Notes under the pieces: generated by a model | The model's database searches: none | What the model was told of the DNA's origin: nothing | The model's input: the letters and a program-made list of their open reading frames with translations, nothing else | Source of the DNA: Lachnospiraceae bacterium | Lineage (GTDB): Bacteria; Bacillota; Clostridia; Lachnospirales; Lachnospiraceae | Length of the DNA: 64,000 nucleotides | NCBI GenBank assembly: GCA_902363835.1 | Contig: CABJBM010000022.1 | Span: forward strand, 45,322 to 109,321 | Direction of reading: 5' to 3' | Shown here: one piece after another, positions 33,054-43,048 of the stretch | Position numbering within the stretch: position 1 is the first letter of the stretch | How the letters are laid out: every line of letters starts with the position of its first letter | Translations under genes and position numbers: made by a program

Positions 33054-34820
33054 TCAAACCTCCTCCTCCTTGGGAATGGACAGCATCACCACTGCCATTT
33101 CTCTTTCATTGTAAAACTTCAGGCCGTAATGATCTCCATATAGCAGCTGCAGCCGGGAATTGATGTTGACCAGTCCCACTCCGGAGCCCTGGGGCTTGAT
33201 CTCCTTGTGCCTGATTTTTTCCAAAAGGTCCGGCTCAAACCGGGAACCGGTGTTGGACACCCGGATCTCATAGTCTTTCTCCATTTCTTCTATTACGACC
33301 TGTATTATGCACATTTCGTCGGTATCTTCCATGGCGTGTTTTAAGGCGTTTTCCACCAGAGGCTGGATACAGAGCTTTGGAACGAAAATGTGAGAAATCT
33401 TCTCCGGCGTTTTAAGCTCAAAATGAAGCCTGTCCTTAAATCGTATTTCCTGAATGCGGATATAATTATCCAGTACCTCCAGTTCATCTTCAAGAGGGAT
33501 GATGTCCTTTTGCCCTGCAATGGAGGCACGGAACAAATTTCCTAGGGAGCGGACCATAACAGAAATGTCATCAGCTCCGTATTTCTGTGCCATCCAGTTG
33601 ATCGTATCCAGGGTATTATATAAAAAATGGGGATTGATCTGCTGCTGGAGCATTTTAATGGTGGAATCTCTTAAAAGAAGCTGTTTGTCATAATTTTCAT
33701 CCCTAAGGACCTTGACGCTGTGGGTCATCTCATCAAAACTCCGGTGAAGCTGGCCTATTTCGTCCTGGCGGTTTTCATAATCATAGCATTTTACATCACA
33801 GGTCAGGGACTCCCCGCTGCCGAACTTCTGGATCTTTTCAATCAAATAGTCCAGATGGCGGAAGATATGGCGGAAAGTCAAGTTGACACAGGCTGCGGTG
33901 ATAAATATGATAAAGACGGTAAATATAATGATCTGAAGACTCACAAGCTGGATCCTGTAAAAAAGCGGATCGTAATCCCTGAAATAAATATAATCCCAGC
34001 CCACATAAGGAACATGACCGGAAATGATAAATTCCTTTTTATTGTCCAGCGTGGAAATGAGGTAGGCGTTTTCCTGCTGCTTGCTGCCGGCAATGATTTC
34101 CGCGCAGTACGCATCATGAAAGGCAGTTGCAGGATAAATTCTCTTATCCCCTGACATCACAATGAAATTGGAGTTTTCCACGAGACACCCGGCATTTTTC
34201 AAACCGTCCTCAATCATTCGTTCCATGTTCACTGTAATGTATAGTCCGGCCAGCTTTTTCAGGCTTAAATATTTTAGCTTTAATATCTGCCTGGCGCATA
34301 CCGTATCATTTCCCGGTTTTATGCCCGGAGCCCAGGTGGCTTGTCCCTTTAAGTCGTTGGTTGTTTTGTCAAGCTCCTTTAGGTCGAATTTAAGAATTTC
34401 ATCAGAGCTTCCCATACAGATATTCGTTCCGTCAGCCAGAATAATGTTAATGGATTTTATATATTTGCTGCGGTAAACATAGGAATAAAGCTGCTGATAA
34501 ATATCCTGACGCGCCTGGGCCCTGCGGTTGCTGAAAGGCTTCTCAGCCAAAAACACCAGATTATCCTGAATAACGGGGTCACCGATCATGCTGTATGATA
34601 TGGTCTGGATCAGCTGTGTTTCCGATTCCAGATAAGTGGTCACACGATTTAAGGAATTGGCATTGGTGCGGTACAGCTCCTCATTATAACGGGAGGTGAG
34701 AATCCTGATGCTCATAAGAAAAGTAATGCAAAGTGCCAGCAGCGCCAGCAGGAAAATGGTCAGTATTTTTTTGTATAAAGACAGGTTGTTAAACCAGACC
34801 GAACATCGTTTCACGATCAT
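33054..34820 (-). CDS. Sensor histidine kinase, YesM type
   Basis: The 588-residue kinase has a first membrane helix (about 17-40), an extracellular sensor region of about 240 residues (dCache-like), a second helix (about 290-312), a HAMP linker, and a His-kinase domain of the YesM class: QQINPHFLYNTLDTINWMAQ with the phosphoacceptor His, then an ATPase with PKLCIQPLVENALKHAM (N box) and GSGVGLVNINSRLQLLYG (G box). Kinases of this class sense extracellular oligosaccharides, often through the binding protein encoded next to them. It is divergent from that gene with a 178-bp gap. Confidence 0.94.
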   Translation of the reverse strand: MIVKRCSVWFNNLSLYKKILTIFLLALLALCITFLMSIRILTSRYNEELYRTNANSLNRVTTYLESETQLIQTISYSMIGDPVIQDNLVFLAEKPFSNRRAQARQDIYQQLYSYVYRSKYIKSINIILADGTNICMGSSDEILKFDLKELDKTTNDLKGQATWAPGIKPGNDTVCARQILKLKYLSLKKLAGLYITVNMERMIEDGLKNAGCLVENSNFIVMSGDKRIYPATAFHDAYCAEIIAGSKQQENAYLISTLDNKKEFIISGHVPYVGWDYIYFRDYDPLFYRIQLVSLQIIIFTVFIIFITAACVNLTFRHIFRHLDYLIEKIQKFGSGESLTCDVKCYDYENRQDEIGQLHRSFDEMTHSVKVLRDENYDKQLLLRDSTIKMLQQQINPHFLYNTLDTINWMAQKYGADDISVMVRSLGNLFRASIAGQKDIIPLEDELEVLDNYIRIQEIRFKDRLHFELKTPEKISHIFVPKLCIQPLVENALKHAMEDTDEMCIIQVVIEEMEKDYEIRVSNTGSRFEPDLLEKIRHKEIKPQGSGVGLVNINSRLQLLYGDHYGLKFYNEREMAVVMLSIPKEEEV

Positions 34821-34998
34821 ACCTCCTTTCCTGAGTAATGGTATTATATAGTATAAAATTAAAAAAAGAAATTGAAAAACTGTCTAAAATTACAGAAAGC
34901 CGTTTTTTTAATCATAAAAAGCCACATTTTAACTTTACCATTGTGCATATTTGCCATAAAATGTGCTTATCACAAAAAAATAGAGGGAGGTTTTACAA
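34821..34998. promoter_or_regulatory. Divergent regulatory region between yesM-type and binding-protein genes
   Basis: AT-rich, 178 bp. An inverted repeat ACATTTT-N25-AAAATGT (34924-34963) is a candidate YesN site upstream of the binding-protein gene. No consensus -35 was found, as expected for an activator-dependent promoter. Confidence 0.4.
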
Positions 34999-36348
34999 TT
35001 GAAAAAGAGATTATTAGCAACATCACTTGCTGCACTTCTTGCGGCAGCATCTTTGACTGCCTGCGGTTCCAAGACAGAAAGTCCGGATACCACCACTGGA
35101 GGGGCAGCTACAACAGCAGCATCAACCACAAAGGCAGAGGGTGAAACAAAGGCCGCATCAGGGGACAAGGTGACCTTAAACATTTGCTGGTGGGGAAATC
35201 AGACCAGAAACGACGTAACAAAAAAAGCTGCGGATTTATACATGAGCCAGAATCCAAATGTGGAGATCAAGGTGGAGTTTACCGACTGGGGCGGCTACTG
35301 GGATAAACTTTCCGCCATGGCAGCAGGCGGCAATTTACCGGATATCATCCAGATGGATTACTCTTATCTGAATCAGTATCAAAAGAGCGGACAGCTGGCT
35401 GATTTATCTGAATTCATTTCCAGCGGAGTCCTTGATACTTCCAAGATTCCGGAAAGCATTATTGAGAGCGGTTCCATTGATGGAAAATGCTATGCCCTCA
35501 GCCTTGGAAGCAATGCTCCTCTGATGGTTTATGATAAAGCCATTGTAGAAAAAGCTGGGGTGACCATTCCCGAGCAGATGACCTTTGATGAATTATATGA
35601 TATTTCCAAAACCATTTACGAGAAAACAGGAGTAAAGACCGTTTATGACGGCTGGATCAATATGCTTCAGATGACGGCAAGAACCAATGGTTCCCATATA
35701 TTCGATGAGTTAGTTGCGGGCAAAGAAGATTCCACCAAGATACATTTCGCCAATGTGGAGAAATTTCAAAAAGCAGAATTTTCCATTGCACCGGATATTC
35801 TGGTTGAAAAGAATCCCGACAACATTGAAACAAAACCGATTGTAGATGAAACCACATGGAATGATTTTCCATATTCCAATCAGTTTATCAGCCTTTCAAA
35901 CGCAGCCGGAAGAGAGTTAGAAGTAACTATGAACCCTATTCTGCCAAATGGTACGCAGAATATGTATTTAAAGCCAAGCCAGTTCTTCTCCATTGCTGAA
36001 ACCTCTAAAAACAAAGAGGAAGCTGCAAAGTTCATTGACTGGTTCACCAACAGTGTGGAATGTAATGAAATCCTTATGGCAGAAAGAGGAATCCCGGTTA
36101 ATACTGAGGTAGCAGAGGCGATTAAACCAAAGGTAGATGCTGTTGCCCAGAAGGTATTTGACTATGTGGCAAAGGTTTCAGAGATCGCGGTTCCCATTGA
36201 TGAGCCAGATCCGGCTGGTAAAGGTGAAGTGGAGGCTTTGACCAAGAGTGTGGTAGAAGCAATCCGCTATGGTGATACAACCGCTGAGGAGGCGGCAGCC
36301 AGCTTTGTGCCTGAAGCGAAAAAGATTTTGGAAGAAGCAGCAAAATAG
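34999..36348 (+). CDS. ABC transporter oligosaccharide-binding lipoprotein
   Basis: The TTG at 34999 with GGGAGG 8 bp upstream starts a 449-residue lipoprotein: signal MKKRLLATSLAALLAAASLT with lipobox LTAC (Cys at about 23), a Thr/Ala/Lys linker, then a type 1 solute-binding fold (NICWWGNQTRNDVTKKAADLY). By context with YesMN and GH105 it should bind rhamnogalacturonan- or pectin-derived oligosaccharides. It is the first gene of an importer operon whose ATPase is encoded elsewhere. It may also present ligand to the YesM-type sensor. Confidence 0.9.
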   Translation: MKKRLLATSLAALLAAASLTACGSKTESPDTTTGGAATTAASTTKAEGETKAASGDKVTLNICWWGNQTRNDVTKKAADLYMSQNPNVEIKVEFTDWGGYWDKLSAMAAGGNLPDIIQMDYSYLNQYQKSGQLADLSEFISSGVLDTSKIPESIIESGSIDGKCYALSLGSNAPLMVYDKAIVEKAGVTIPEQMTFDELYDISKTIYEKTGVKTVYDGWINMLQMTARTNGSHIFDELVAGKEDSTKIHFANVEKFQKAEFSIAPDILVEKNPDNIETKPIVDETTWNDFPYSNQFISLSNAAGRELEVTMNPILPNGTQNMYLKPSQFFSIAETSKNKEEAAKFIDWFTNSVECNEILMAERGIPVNTEVAEAIKPKVDAVAQKVFDYVAKVSEIAVPIDEPDPAGKGEVEALTKSVVEAIRYGDTTAEEAAASFVPEAKKILEEAAK

Positions 36349-36374
36349 TGACAGAAAGGTCTGGAGGGAACAAG

Positions 36375-37304
36375 ATGAAGAACAATCAAATGATCCCCAA
36401 AAGAAAAAAAACATTTTCCCAGGTAATGAACACACCGAAGGTTGCAGGATATGTATTTATCCTGCCCTTCATCATAGGCTTTCTTGCCTTCCTGGCTGTT
36501 CCCATGATTTTTTCTTTAGGGTTTTCGTTTACCAGATACAACATATTAAAATCACCGGTTTTTATAGGTCTGGAAAATTACAAGGCCATGTTTACAGCGG
36601 ATCCAAAGTTTTGGAAGGTATTTGGCGTGACCATGTACTATGTTCTGTTTTCGGTTCCTCTCCGGCTTCTCATGGCTCTGCTTGTAGCTATGCTGCTTGT
36701 AAAAACCACCAGATTGTCCGGTTTTTACAGAGCTGTTTATTATCTTCCTTCCATCATTGGCTCCAGTGTGGCTGTTGCCATTCTCTGGAAGCGGATGTTT
36801 GCCAGTGATGGTGTCATAAACGCAATTTTAAATATGATTGGATTACCGTCCGACATTGCATGGCTGGGAAGAGCGGATACCGCTATCTGGACCCTGATTA
36901 TCCTTGCTGTCTGGCAGTTCGGTTCCTCCATGCTCATATTTTTATCCGGGTTAAAGCAGATTCCCATAAGTCTTTATGAGGCGGCTACCGTAGATGGGGC
37001 AAATGGCATTCAGCGTTTCTTTAAGATCACCATCCCAATGCTGACACCAACGATTTTCTTTAATCTTATTAACCAGCTGATCAACGGCTTTATGGCATTT
37101 ACTCAAAGCTATATTATCACCCAGGGAAAACCCAAGGACTCCACTCTGTTTTATACAGTATACATGTACCAGAATTCCTTTACTTATAATAAGCTGGGTT
37201 ATGGCTGTGCAATGGCATGGTTCATGGTGCTTGTAGTTGGGCTTTTGACCTTTATTCTTTTCAAGACACAGAAGAAATGGGTATATTATGAATCAGAAGG
37301 GTGA
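36375..37304 (+). CDS. ABC transporter permease (MalF/LplB type)
   Basis: With the start at ATG 36375 (GGAGGG upstream) the product has 309 residues and six membrane helices. The EAA loop reads SLYEAATVDGANGIQRFFKI near residue 205. It forms the import channel with the next gene. The frame is open to 36348, overlapping the previous stop, but without a ribosome site. Confidence 0.9.
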   Translation: MKNNQMIPKRKKTFSQVMNTPKVAGYVFILPFIIGFLAFLAVPMIFSLGFSFTRYNILKSPVFIGLENYKAMFTADPKFWKVFGVTMYYVLFSVPLRLLMALLVAMLLVKTTRLSGFYRAVYYLPSIIGSSVAVAILWKRMFASDGVINAILNMIGLPSDIAWLGRADTAIWTLIILAVWQFGSSMLIFLSGLKQIPISLYEAATVDGANGIQRFFKITIPMLTPTIFFNLINQLINGFMAFTQSYIITQGKPKDSTLFYTVYMYQNSFTYNKLGYGCAMAWFMVLVVGLLTFILFKTQKKWVYYESEG

Positions 37305-37305
37305 C

Positions 37306-37378
37306 AAGGTTGAAAGAAAAACGCCTTTCAACCTTGAGTTTATGAATCAACTGGATATGCAGGCATATCCGTTTGATT
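37306..37378 (+). repeat. Two tandem intercistronic hairpins between the permease genes
   Basis: AAGGTTGAAAG / CTTTCAACCTT (37306-37335, perfect 11 bp) and a second hairpin at 37345-37378 with AATCAA and GGATATGC pairing to GCATATCC and TTGATT. Neither has a T-run, so RNA stability or partial attenuation is more likely than termination. Confidence 0.75.
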
Positions 37379-37394
37379 TATTAGGAGACAGAAT

Positions 37395-38249
37395 ATGAAA
37401 ACAGGATACAGAGAAAAAAGAATAGCCACCACAGTGGTTTATCATGTGTTCACCTTTTTGCTGGCATGTGTTATGATATACCCCCTTGTGTGGATGGTGA
37501 TGAGTTCCTTTAAGAACTCCAATGAAATATTCCGGACTGCTGCCAAACTGCTGCCTGATAAATTTTCCCTTGAAAACTACCGCATAGGCTGGCAGGGCTT
37601 TGCCGGTTATGGTTTTGGCACATTTTTTAAAAATTCTTTTCTTATTGCAGGCCTTTCCACGGTTGGGGCGGTTGTTTCTTCCGCCGTTGTAGGTTATGGA
37701 TTTGCCCGTATTGATTTTAAGTTTAAAAACTTTTGGTTTGCATGTATGCTGCTTGCCATGATGCTTCCGTTCCAGATCATCATGATTCCCCAGTATATTA
37801 TTTTTAACAAAATGGGATGGGTGGGAAGCTATCTTCCCATCATTGTACCTCAGTTTTTTGGTCAGGGCTTTTTCATTTTCTTAAATGTACAGTTTATAAA
37901 GGGAATTCCCATTGATTTGGATGAGGCTGCCAGAATGGATGGATGCACCATATATTCCATATTCATAAGGATCATCCTTCCTCTCATTAAACCGTCTCTG
38001 GTGACCAGTGCTATTTTCTCCTTTATGTGGAGATGGGATGATTTCATGACGGCTCTGCTTTTCTTAAGTGATCCTCTCAAATATCCGGTCAGCTATGCAT
38101 TAAAGATGTTCTCTGACCCAACGGCCGGCTCTGACTGGGGCGCAATGTTTGCAATGGCAACCTTTTCCCTGGTTCCTATTTTCCTGATTTTCTTAACCAT
38201 GCAGAAATATCTGGTGGAAGGAATTGCTTCTACAGGAATTAAGGGCTAA
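37395..38249 (+). CDS. ABC transporter permease (MalG/YtcP type)
   Basis: The 284-residue partner permease has six helices and an EAA loop DLDEAARMDGCTIYSIFIRI near residue 180. TTAGGAG lies 7 bp before the ATG. The 90-bp gap to the upstream permease is filled by two hairpins, unusual for such pairs, which normally abut. The ATPase is missing from the operon. A strong terminator follows. Confidence 0.9.
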   Translation: MKTGYREKRIATTVVYHVFTFLLACVMIYPLVWMVMSSFKNSNEIFRTAAKLLPDKFSLENYRIGWQGFAGYGFGTFFKNSFLIAGLSTVGAVVSSAVVGYGFARIDFKFKNFWFACMLLAMMLPFQIIMIPQYIIFNKMGWVGSYLPIIVPQFFGQGFFIFLNVQFIKGIPIDLDEAARMDGCTIYSIFIRIILPLIKPSLVTSAIFSFMWRWDDFMTALLFLSDPLKYPVSYALKMFSDPTAGSDWGAMFAMATFSLVPIFLIFLTMQKYLVEGIASTGIKG

Positions 38250-38262
38250 ACCGATTTTCAGG

Positions 38263-38295
38263 CAGGAAAACCGTTTTTTGGTTTTCCTGTTTTTT
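38263..38295 (+). terminator. Terminator of the oligosaccharide importer operon
   Basis: CAGGAAAACC / GGTTTTCCTG with a 7-nt loop and TTTTTT. Confidence 0.92.
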
Positions 38296-38426
38296 AATGA
38301 TGATTAATTATCATTCAGCATCAGTTGAGTATTTTTCTCATTTACCGGCTTGCCCAATGGTTGGGGGATATTATATAATCCCTTGGTTAGTCTAAACTAA
38401 TTTCAGTCATATGCAAGGAGGAATAT

Positions 38427-41400
38427 ATGAGAGGTAGAAATAAGGTTAGGTTATTGGCGGCTCTGACTGCCATGAACCTGGTGTTTACCATCCAGCCGTT
38501 TGCGGGGGAGTGGAGGCAAAATGGAGATAAGTGGCACTATATTCTGGAAAACGGCCAGGAACAGAGGAATTCCTGGCTGAAAACAGATGACGGCAAATGG
38601 TATCATTTTGATGAGAACGGAATCATGAGAACGGGATGGTACCAGGACAGGGATCAGAAGTGGTACTATTTAGGGGAGGATGGTTCCATGGTTTCCGGCT
38701 GGAAGGAGATCAATGGGAAGTGGTATTACCTGGAACCGGACGGTTTCATGGCTTCCGGTTGGAAAGAGATCAATGGACAATGGTATTATCTTAAGCAGTC
38801 AGGAGAAGCCCTGGTAAATGGTTACACGCCCGATGGATATTATGTGGGGACCAGCGGAGCCTGGAACGGAAGCCCATCCCGGTATTCCTACGATGATAGC
38901 AGTTCTGATGATAAAACCTCCTGGAATAATAATACAGAGGAGAACGGAAATAATCAGCCAGGCGGAGAAAACAATCAGCCGGGTGAAGAGAACAACGGAA
39001 ATGAGAATTCCGGAAATAACGGAACCGGGGACGGGGAAAATCCATGGGAAAACAAAAGTCCTGTTATCTTAGAACAGAGCGGGATCGTGTCTGTCCTGGG
39101 GCTTCCTTATGCCGTAATAACCTTTTCTGATCAGGCGGAGGGGCTGGAGGAGTTTTGTTATTCCATAGCAGGGAAAGACGCTACATCAGCCCTTACTCCG
39201 GTGACAACCTCAGGCAGAACGGTAAAAATACCTTTGCCAGATGACAATATCCATACCCTTGCAATAACTTCCGGAAAATGGACAGTATCTGTGCTTGCGC
39301 TGAGAGAGCAGGGAAAAAGCGCAATTGCCGAGAAAGAGGTTATGGAAGCAGACTTTTCCCTTCCATCTGACCTTCCTCATGTGGTCCTTACAAGGGCAAC
39401 CATTCCTCTGACCCAGTATGTGAAATTTATCCGGCAGGGTGATACTCTCTTTATAAAACCCTCTGTAACTACGGTAGATGATGGGCAGGATCAAAGTGTG
39501 GCAAAGGTACAGAGCCAAAGCCTGGAAGAAGAAAGTTATATCCTCATAGAGGAAGATAACCGGAGCTCTTCCGGTATTAATAGCCTTGCCGCCGATGCGG
39601 TTGCAAGCGCTACTGCCGTCCCTCCCGCCAGTCTGGAGGGAAAAGAGGAGACGGCCGCAATAGCTGTATTATTTGATCTGGCGGCCAATAATGTCATTGC
39701 AGATAATCTGGGGATTGACACCTCATCTGTAGAGGCTTTTCTGTCAAAATGGGAACCTCTGGAGAAATTGACCGCATTAAATGAGGACTTAACCCTGAGC
39801 ACAGAGGCAAAAGACCTTAAAACAAGAAACTGGAAAAAAGCAGAGGAACTGCCCAGGTATGTGAAGTATTTAACAGATAAAGGCGGTTACGGAACTAAAG
39901 TAGAGCTTTTAACAGGAAAAACGGACAATACCAATCCACCTGAGCTGACCATTTCCCCCTCATTAAAAGGAAAGGACGCATCCATACAGCTCAGTGAAGA
40001 AAATGAATCATGGTACCGTTCCATCACTGAAATTGAGATTCCTTACAGCGGAACCAAAACCTTCTACTATCAGGAAAACAATACCTTATCAGAAGATGGA
40101 AAAACCTTGAACCTGGGAGTGGATAAGATCAGCGGTCCCATGAATTACGTTGGATCTTATGAGGTTACCATCCGTTCATTTGGGTTTGAGGATGTAAAAG
40201 GTACTCTCTCTGTTGTAGATCAGGCTCCTACCTTTACACCTACATGGGAGGACAGCAACAGCCGGTTAAAATTAAAAGCGGAGTTTGCATACTATGCAGA
40301 CCGGGTAAAAGCAGTCACGGTCAATGGAGTCCGGCTGGAAACCGGCAGTTTTACAAGTGATATTAATAGCCTTTATATTTCCTACCGCTATCTGGTAAAC
40401 GGAAAAAATACCTTTGAAATTGAGGCGGATGGGTATGAGAATACCAGCTTTGAAGTGGACTCCCCGGCAGCATTTGTCACGCCTAAAAGGGCAGCGTCCG
40501 TTACGGCAGATGAGGTGATAGATGGCTCTTCTTCCATGGTATTCCGCATGGATTCCTTCCAGGAAGGCAGCGAGGAGATGCAGTGGTTTGAGGCCCTGGA
40601 AGCCGGACATCTTAAGCTGTCATATTCGTCATACGGAAGCGTATCGGATCTTTCTCTTACAAAAGAGGAAAACAGCTTTACGGTTACTTCGAAAAAGACT
40701 GCAATGGCTTCTTACAACAATTACACCATGCAGATTACGGTGCCGGGATACGATATCGTAACCATAACCTTTACTCCTGTAAAAGCGCCGCCAGCTGTAA
40801 CCCAGCAGTGGAACCTGGAGAATTACAGCTTAAATCTCACCAGCTCTTCCAATACCTCTTACTTAAGCTCTTATGTAACAAAGGTGATTATAGACGGAAG
40901 GGAACTGAAAAAGGGAGAAAGCGCCGATTATACAGTTTCCTATGGCCAGGGAGTTGAAATTTTTGCCCATAACTTTGTTGCTGGAAAGCCATATAAAATT
41001 GAGCTTTTTGCCTCCTCCTATGCTGTAAATAGATTAGAAGGAACAGCTCCCGCAGAACTGGCAGCTCCTTTGGAAGCTCCGGTACTTAAGGCAGAAGCTG
41101 TTCCAAAGGGAAGTAATGTAACGGTACAGGCATCAGGAGAAGCAGGAAAATGGCTGGATAAAATCCATTCAGTAACTGTGTCAAGTTCCTCCGGCTCCTC
41201 CGGAAGCGCAGCTAATTATACAAAAGCAGGGGATGGGCTGATTTTAAATTCCAGCAGCTTTTCCTATTCCGGTACTTATACGATTACAGTAAAAGCAGCT
41301 GGCTACCGGACAGCTCAGACGGAAGTGAAGATCCTGAATACAGCTGCGGTTACAGGCACAGTTAATTATGACGAAGGGCGCCTGGAATTGTCAGCCAGTG

Positions 41401-42602
41401 ATTCCTATTTTTATGACAAGGTGATTGTATCCTTAAATGGAACCGAACTGGCGAAAGGTGCAGGATATACGACAAGCGGAACTAAAATGATTTACATACC
41501 CGCTGTGTTGCTCACAGAAGAAGAAAACCATCTGGTTTTATATAATGAGGACTACCAAAAGGTGGAACTGAGTTTTGGCCGGTATATTGCAGCGAAATCG
41601 GCGCCAAAGCTGGAAATAGAAACAGGAAGCTCCCTTGATAAGGAAAAAGCAATTATCTTGAATGTAAGTGATGAAGATCAGGAATGGTGGAATTCTCTGA
41701 ATCAGTCCCACATTTCTGTAAAACGTTCTACCACCAGCCAGACGGTTACAGGATTTACCAGAAGCTCTGCAGATCAGCTGACCATTGAGTTAAAGGATTC
41801 ATTGTCATACTCCTATGGCTATACCGTAACAATTTCAGTGCCAGGATACCGTTCCTGCAGCCTCACCTTTAATCCGTACCAGAAAACTCCGGAAATAGAA
41901 GAAGAGTGGATGGAAAATGGAGATTTGAAGCTTTCCACTGATACGTTCGGCTATTTCTACAGCTCTTACAACACCGTTTATCTGGATGGAGAGAAGCTGG
42001 TCCGTGATACGGATTATAGTCTGGGTACGTCTAGTTCACCGTACAGCCTGACTGTTTTTGCAAAGAAATTTACGTCAGGGGAGCATACGGTAAGGATACT
42101 CCATACAGGGTATTCCAATTATGCACCATATGAAATAACTGTAACAGTTCCGGAAAGCCAGAATTCCATGGCTATGGAAGTAATGGAGTTAATCCTGGAA
42201 AAGCCAGCTTCAGAAGCAGCAGATAATCTTCCGGGAGAAGAAGGAGAAAATGCTTCAGAAGAAAATGGGAAGGAGAATCCGGGAGAAGAAAATCTGGCAG
42301 AAGAAATTCCAGCGGAGGAAAATCCGAAAGAAGAGAATCCTTCTGAAGAAACCCCAGCAAAGGAGAATCCGGAAGAAGAAAATCCTTCTGAAGAAACCCC
42401 GGCAAAGGAGAATCCGGAAGAAGAAAATCCTTCTGAAGAAACTCCTGCTGAGGAAAAGGAACCAGAGGGCGACCAGGAACAAATTGGAGAGGAGGCATCA
42501 GAGGAAATCTTAGGGGGAGAGGAAACTGGATTTTCAGAAGATAACGGTGCACAGGACCCTTCCCAGAAACAGAATGATGTGGTCAAAAAGGAAAATGACT
42601 GA
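38427..42602 (+). CDS. Large surface protein: cell-wall-binding repeats plus HID/DUF1533-like modules
   Basis: The 1391-residue product has a signal peptide, four to five choline/glucan-binding-type repeats (about 27-140, each WxxxxGKWYYL...G..xxGW), an Asn/Gly-rich linker, and many repeated beta modules of about 80-100 residues with the pattern Y..V..V.VNG..L..G..Y....G...I......G.Y.I.I.A.GY, which fits the DUF1533/haemoglobin-interacting domain family. The last 150 residues are Glu/Pro-rich with a perfect 15-residue repeat. No LPxTG or C-terminal membrane anchor is present, so wall attachment would be by the N-terminal repeats. Likely a surface adhesin or scaffold; ligand unknown. Confidence 0.85.
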   Translation: MRGRNKVRLLAALTAMNLVFTIQPFAGEWRQNGDKWHYILENGQEQRNSWLKTDDGKWYHFDENGIMRTGWYQDRDQKWYYLGEDGSMVSGWKEINGKWYYLEPDGFMASGWKEINGQWYYLKQSGEALVNGYTPDGYYVGTSGAWNGSPSRYSYDDSSSDDKTSWNNNTEENGNNQPGGENNQPGEENNGNENSGNNGTGDGENPWENKSPVILEQSGIVSVLGLPYAVITFSDQAEGLEEFCYSIAGKDATSALTPVTTSGRTVKIPLPDDNIHTLAITSGKWTVSVLALREQGKSAIAEKEVMEADFSLPSDLPHVVLTRATIPLTQYVKFIRQGDTLFIKPSVTTVDDGQDQSVAKVQSQSLEEESYILIEEDNRSSSGINSLAADAVASATAVPPASLEGKEETAAIAVLFDLAANNVIADNLGIDTSSVEAFLSKWEPLEKLTALNEDLTLSTEAKDLKTRNWKKAEELPRYVKYLTDKGGYGTKVELLTGKTDNTNPPELTISPSLKGKDASIQLSEENESWYRSITEIEIPYSGTKTFYYQENNTLSEDGKTLNLGVDKISGPMNYVGSYEVTIRSFGFEDVKGTLSVVDQAPTFTPTWEDSNSRLKLKAEFAYYADRVKAVTVNGVRLETGSFTSDINSLYISYRYLVNGKNTFEIEADGYENTSFEVDSPAAFVTPKRAASVTADEVIDGSSSMVFRMDSFQEGSEEMQWFEALEAGHLKLSYSSYGSVSDLSLTKEENSFTVTSKKTAMASYNNYTMQITVPGYDIVTITFTPVKAPPAVTQQWNLENYSLNLTSSSNTSYLSSYVTKVIIDGRELKKGESADYTVSYGQGVEIFAHNFVAGKPYKIELFASSYAVNRLEGTAPAELAAPLEAPVLKAEAVPKGSNVTVQASGEAGKWLDKIHSVTVSSSSGSSGSAANYTKAGDGLILNSSSFSYSGTYTITVKAAGYRTAQTEVKILNTAAVTGTVNYDEGRLELSASDSYFYDKVIVSLNGTELAKGAGYTTSGTKMIYIPAVLLTEEENHLVLYNEDYQKVELSFGRYIAAKSAPKLEIETGSSLDKEKAIILNVSDEDQEWWNSLNQSHISVKRSTTSQTVTGFTRSSADQLTIELKDSLSYSYGYTVTISVPGYRSCSLTFNPYQKTPEIEEEWMENGDLKLSTDTFGYFYSSYNTVYLDGEKLVRDTDYSLGTSSSPYSLTVFAKKFTSGEHTVRILHTGYSNYAPYEITVTVPESQNSMAMEVMELILEKPASEAADNLPGEEGENASEENGKENPGEENLAEEIPAEENPKEENPSEETPAKENPEEENPSEETPAKENPEEENPSEETPAEEKEPEGDQEQIGEEASEEILGGEETGFSEDNGAQDPSQKQNDVVKKEND
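42336..42458 (+). repeat. 45-bp in-frame tandem repeat (Glu/Pro-rich tail)
   Basis: Units at 42336-42380 and 42381-42425 differ by one base; a third, partial unit follows. Each encodes 15 residues containing NPSEETPAKENPEEE. Flanking sequence (from 42275) holds older, diverged copies. Copy number could vary between strains. Confidence 0.9.
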
Positions 42603-42683
42603 CATCAGCTGCCGGAAAATGAGCCATAGAAAACAGCTTACAAAAAGAAATCCGGTGGTTTAATAGAATACTCAGGTTTTAGG

Positions 42684-42737
42684 CTGCCTTTTGGGGAAAT
42701 CAATGGATTGCTGTACCCAAAGGGCAGTTTTATTTTA
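42684..42737 (+). terminator. Terminator of the surface protein gene
   Basis: CTGCCTTTTGGG / CCCAAAGGGCAG (one G.U) followed by TTTTATTTT. Confidence 0.8.
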
Positions 42738-43048
42738 GTGAATGGGGAAAATAGAAATAAAAAAATGGAGCACCGCAGTATTGGGGAAATACGGCACTCC
42801 TAAGAAGAGTTATTTAAATTATAGCGCAATTAAACGGTTAAGTAAAGGGAAATAAGTAACTTTTTATAGATTTCTCATTAATTTTTTGTAAATATATCAT
42901 GATTTATAACTATAAAATATAAATAAACATGTTACATCTCTATTGCAGTTTTATTCCTGAAATCATAGCTGATTCTTCTGCTCATATTGAAACCCCTGCT
43001 GCATAAAATATATCATATGCTTCATTGAAACAGGCAGGAGGCCGCAAT
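42738..43048. other. Intergenic region before the first subtilase
   Basis: Holds an imperfect hairpin (GGAGCACCG region, 42767-42801), then AT-rich DNA without a coding frame. No consensus vegetative promoter was seen upstream of the subtilase, compatible with a sporulation sigma factor, but no such box was identified with confidence. GCAGGAGG precedes the start at 43049. Confidence 0.4.

Noticed and set aside
42336..42458. CRISPR-like or minisatellite element independent of coding
   Set aside because: The 45-bp units are in frame inside the surface protein gene and encode its Glu/Pro tail.
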